Of a stretch of DNA of 6,141 bases, positions 4,587-6,141 are shown piece after piece; position 1 is the first letter of the stretch, and each line of letters begins with the position of its first letter. The notes below the pieces were generated by a model. The model was not told where the DNA came from and searched no databases. It saw only the letters and a program-made list of their open reading frames with translations. The DNA comes from Nitrospiraceae bacterium UBA6905 (GTDB taxonomy: Bacteria > Nitrospirota > Thermodesulfovibrionia > Thermodesulfovibrionales > UBA6898), in assembly GCA_002451165.1 (NCBI GenBank), contig DKBH01000002.1:41574-47714 (forward strand), written 5' to 3'. The position numbers were made by a program, and so were the translations under genes.

Positions 4587-5842
4587 GTCCGCCTGACCAT
4601 ATCCATGACCTTGCGCAACGGCCCGGTGATCCGCCAGGACCTGCTGCCGGAAATAGCCTGCAATTCCCTGTTCGCTGCGGCGACTTCTTCGCGCAATTGG
4701 CGTGCAGCGACCTCAAGTTCGCCATACCGCCCTTTTATCGCGTCCTTTTCGGCCTTGAGTTCTTGAGCATGTTCCCGAGCCGTCTTGCGAAAGGCTGCGT
4801 CGCGCGCTGAAAAGCGCCGCGCCAGGGACCGCGCCCGTTCGGCATCTCTTGCGAGTTTTATCTCCTCTTCCCTTTCCGGAGCCCATCGGCGACATCGGGG
4901 CGCATGTTCCTGCCGCAGCGCGATGAGAGCAGAGAGGTCCTCCCGGGTCCACCCCCCACGGAGCAGGAGCTCATGGATCTTTTCCTCCTGCGCAAGAAAA
5001 AACTCCTGATCCTCTTGCCCATAGACTGCCTGGGGGATGCGGCAATCGGACAGATCGAGGTCCCGCAGCCCCATCATTTCGAGCCGTTGCAGCATATCCA
5101 AACGATACGCCCGGTCATCGCTTAATCGGTCGACACTGAGGAGCTGATCTGCGTAAAGCCTGCCCTCCTGAAGACCGAGACACCACAAGAGATAGAATGC
5201 CTGATAGCTGGTCTGGGGCGGCAGCGGCTGCGCCGCGAAAAACGCGAACTGATCGCTCATCTGCTCGCACTGATATTCCTGAAAACCAATCTCGTTGCGG
5301 AAGAGAGCAATCGCCGGGGGATGTTCGCCGGCGTTGATGATCATCAGAGTAGCCGCATCGAAATAGTCGTTAATCTGGTACGACCACCACTGGTCCCAAG
5401 GATCTCGCCACAGGCACAGGTGCACGCCGCCCACCGCCATCTTCAGACCCTTAATGCGCCATGATGTGCGGCACTCCTAGATCACAGGGATGCCCTTGGC
5501 AGCACCGATAAGAGCCCGGAAAAAAGGGATCGACCCGTCCTGTCCGTCATCGCGAAACGCGTGATCGTAAATAGCCTCCTTGGTGAGGACGTCCCGCCAC
5601 ACGCCAAAGACGTCATAGAGCTCCTGATAATAGGCCTTCGTAAGGCGGGGATGACGCAGGGCCTCGCTCGCGTTGACATCAAAGGACAGCAGGATTCCCG
5701 GGTCGTGGATCGCCGCGAGCGGCGCCTCATGCAGAGGCTCCTGGTAGCACCAATAGCCGCCAGAAGAGCGCCGAAACACATGGTACAGATAGGTACTACC
5801 CGAGCGGAACAATGAGTGGATAAAGACTGGCCGAGCATTCAT
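4574..5842 (-). pseudogene. sulfotransferase-like protein with C-terminal coiled coil, interrupted by in-frame TAG
   Basis: One 422-codon frame with a single internal amber codon (5479-5477, codon 122). Before it: FIHSLFRSGSTYL (7-19), the P-loop-like 5'-phosphosulfate binding motif of PAPS-dependent sulfotransferases. After it: HLCLWRDPWDQWWSY (141-155), matching the RDPxD-type 3'-phosphate binding segment. So both halves are one domain, inferred to transfer sulfate to a glycan or similar acceptor. Residues about 324-397 are a charged, Ala-rich coiled coil. The end, SRSWRITGPLR (400-410) plus a basic tail, is a motif common on glycosyl- and methyltransferase-type proteins of surface-polysaccharide clusters. 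ATG 5842 has TGAGG (5855-5851) eight bases upstream. The TAG is probably a former CAG (Gln). Apart from it the frame is intact, so the lesion is recent, a sequencing error, or suppressed. The 3' end abuts the intI fragment. Confidence 0.82.
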
Positions 5843-5861
5843 GACAGGCGCCTCACGGCGT

Positions 5862-5886
5862 GCCTTTAGTGGGTGACCCTAAAGGC
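5862..5886 (-). promoter_or_regulatory. hairpin in the leader of the sulfotransferase gene
   Basis: GCCTTTA (5862-5868) pairs with TAAAGGC (5880-5886), with an inner GGG (5871-5873) / CCC (5877-5879) around a TGA loop and a two-base bulge. It lies 20 bases upstream of the start codon. Role unknown. Confidence 0.4.
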
Positions 5887-5910
5887 TCCCCTCTATTTGT
5901 GATGTTATGC

Positions 5911-5939
5911 ATTTTCAACTTCTGTGCGGCTTATGTCAA
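5911..5939 (-). promoter_or_regulatory. candidate promoter of the sulfotransferase gene
   Basis: Minus strand: perfect TTGACA (5939-5934), 17 bases, then GAAAAT (5916-5911), four of six -10 bases. The predicted start near 5904 would give a leader of about 60 bases including the hairpin at 5862-5886. CCCCTCT (5888-5894) and AGAGGGG (5945-5951) flank this region as an inverted pair. Confidence 0.4.
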
Positions 5940-5947
5940 TAATGAGA

Positions 5948-6007
5948 GGGGTCCCTGTTTATCCTCTCGAAGCATACTCGTAACGCTTTCCGGGGTCCCT
6001 CTCGAAG
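5948..6007. repeat. imperfect direct repeat
   Basis: GGGGTCCCT occurs at 5948-5956 and 5992-6000, and CCTCTCGAAG at 5963-5972 and 5998-6007. The second copies are fused, while the first are six bases apart, so the unit looks like a rearranged duplication. No known element is recognised. Confidence 0.45.
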
Positions 6008-6013
6008 GTAGAG

Positions 6014-6045
6014 ATCGGCCAGGGTTCCGTCTCCTGGCTGCCGAT
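6014..6045 (-). terminator. hairpin downstream of the gene entering from the right edge
   Basis: ATCGGC-CAGG (6014-6023) pairs with CCTG (6033-6036) and GCCGAT (6040-6045) with a three-base bulge. On the minus strand it lies 36 bases after the stop at 6082. No T-run follows, so a terminator role is tentative. Confidence 0.35.
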
Positions 6046-6081
6046 GGTTGCTCATCGACAAATGTGTTTTAGCGACCGGCC

Positions 6082-6141
6082 CTACTTGGCCAGAATTTGG
6101 ACCTCCATCGGCTGCAGCTTCACGGGGATCATCCGCGCTGG
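6082..6141 (-). CDS. C-terminal tail of an unidentified protein
   Basis: The minus strand is open from the window edge to TAG (6084-6082), giving PARMIPVKLQPMEVQILAK. A V-x-L-x-P-x-E-V-x-I-L ending resembles the last beta-strand of C-terminal beta-sandwiches in carbohydrate-active enzymes, which would suit the sulfotransferase neighbour, but 19 residues cannot support an assignment. The downstream gap is intergenic in character. It is the same strand as the sulfotransferase pseudogene, about 240 bases upstream of it. Confidence 0.45.
   Translation of the reverse strand, partial: PARMIPVKLQPMEVQILAK

Noticed and set aside
4574..5440. Separate gene starting at ATG 5440
   Set aside because: It is exactly in frame with the upstream part across a single TAG and begins in the middle of the sulfotransferase domain.
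5901..5910. GATGTTATGC, identical to the attC inverse-core decamer at 2899-2908, as a third attC
   Set aside because: No complementary arms or partner core can be found around it; a ten-base match alone may be chance.
5860..6072. Plus-strand 70-codon ORF in the right intergenic region
   Set aside because: No family pattern, no ribosome binding site, and it reads through repeats and hairpins.

Overview
The window is a mosaic from a bacterium with moderately GC-rich DNA. Its core genes are a class I DAHP synthase, a glycine-rich RRM protein paired with ribosomal protein S21, and an MFS carrier. An AT-richer accessory island sits between them and a surface-polysaccharide-type gene. No marker fixes the taxon. 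The RRM-rpsU pairing and overall style would fit Nitrospirota, Desulfobacterota or a similar lineage, but this is weak inference.

Layout. 1-621 (+): 3' part of a DAHP synthase. 622-803: intergenic and leader DNA with a near-consensus -10 and a perfect 31-nt palindrome whose arm can pair two ways. 804-1133 and 1140-1337 (+): RRM protein and S21, six bases apart and in the same frame. 1396-2619 (-): MFS transporter. 2638-2933: REP-like hairpins and the end of a gene cassette. 2934-3770 (-): SEC-C motif protein. 3965-4357 (-): short protein with a RusA-like C-terminus. 4358-4484: regulatory DNA with a cassette-promoter-like sequence (TTGACG-17-TATAAT, minus strand). 4485-about 4586 (+): first ~34 codons of what looks like an integron integrase, cut off. 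4574-5842 (-): sulfotransferase/coiled-coil gene interrupted by an in-frame TAG. 5843-6081: intergenic. 6082-6141 (-): last 19 codons of an unidentified gene.

The main discovery is that 2860-4586 reads as the fossil of a chromosomal integron. A truncated intI diverges from a strong promoter and an attI-like junction. Two cassettes follow in the classical orientation, opposite to intI. The decisive detail is internal: the inverse core closing each cassette is complementary to the core at that same cassette's own start (AGCGAAC/GTTCGCT, 7 of 7; GCATAAC/GTTATGG, 6 of 7). That is expected when each cassette was once a circle with one attC. The integrase is lost, the outer core of the last attC is missing exactly where a palindromic element begins, and the promoter looks intact. 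The two cassette genes would therefore be stranded but still expressed.

The pseudogene and the integron fragment meet at 4574-4590. The sulfotransferase locus therefore marks the rearrangement that removed the rest of intI.
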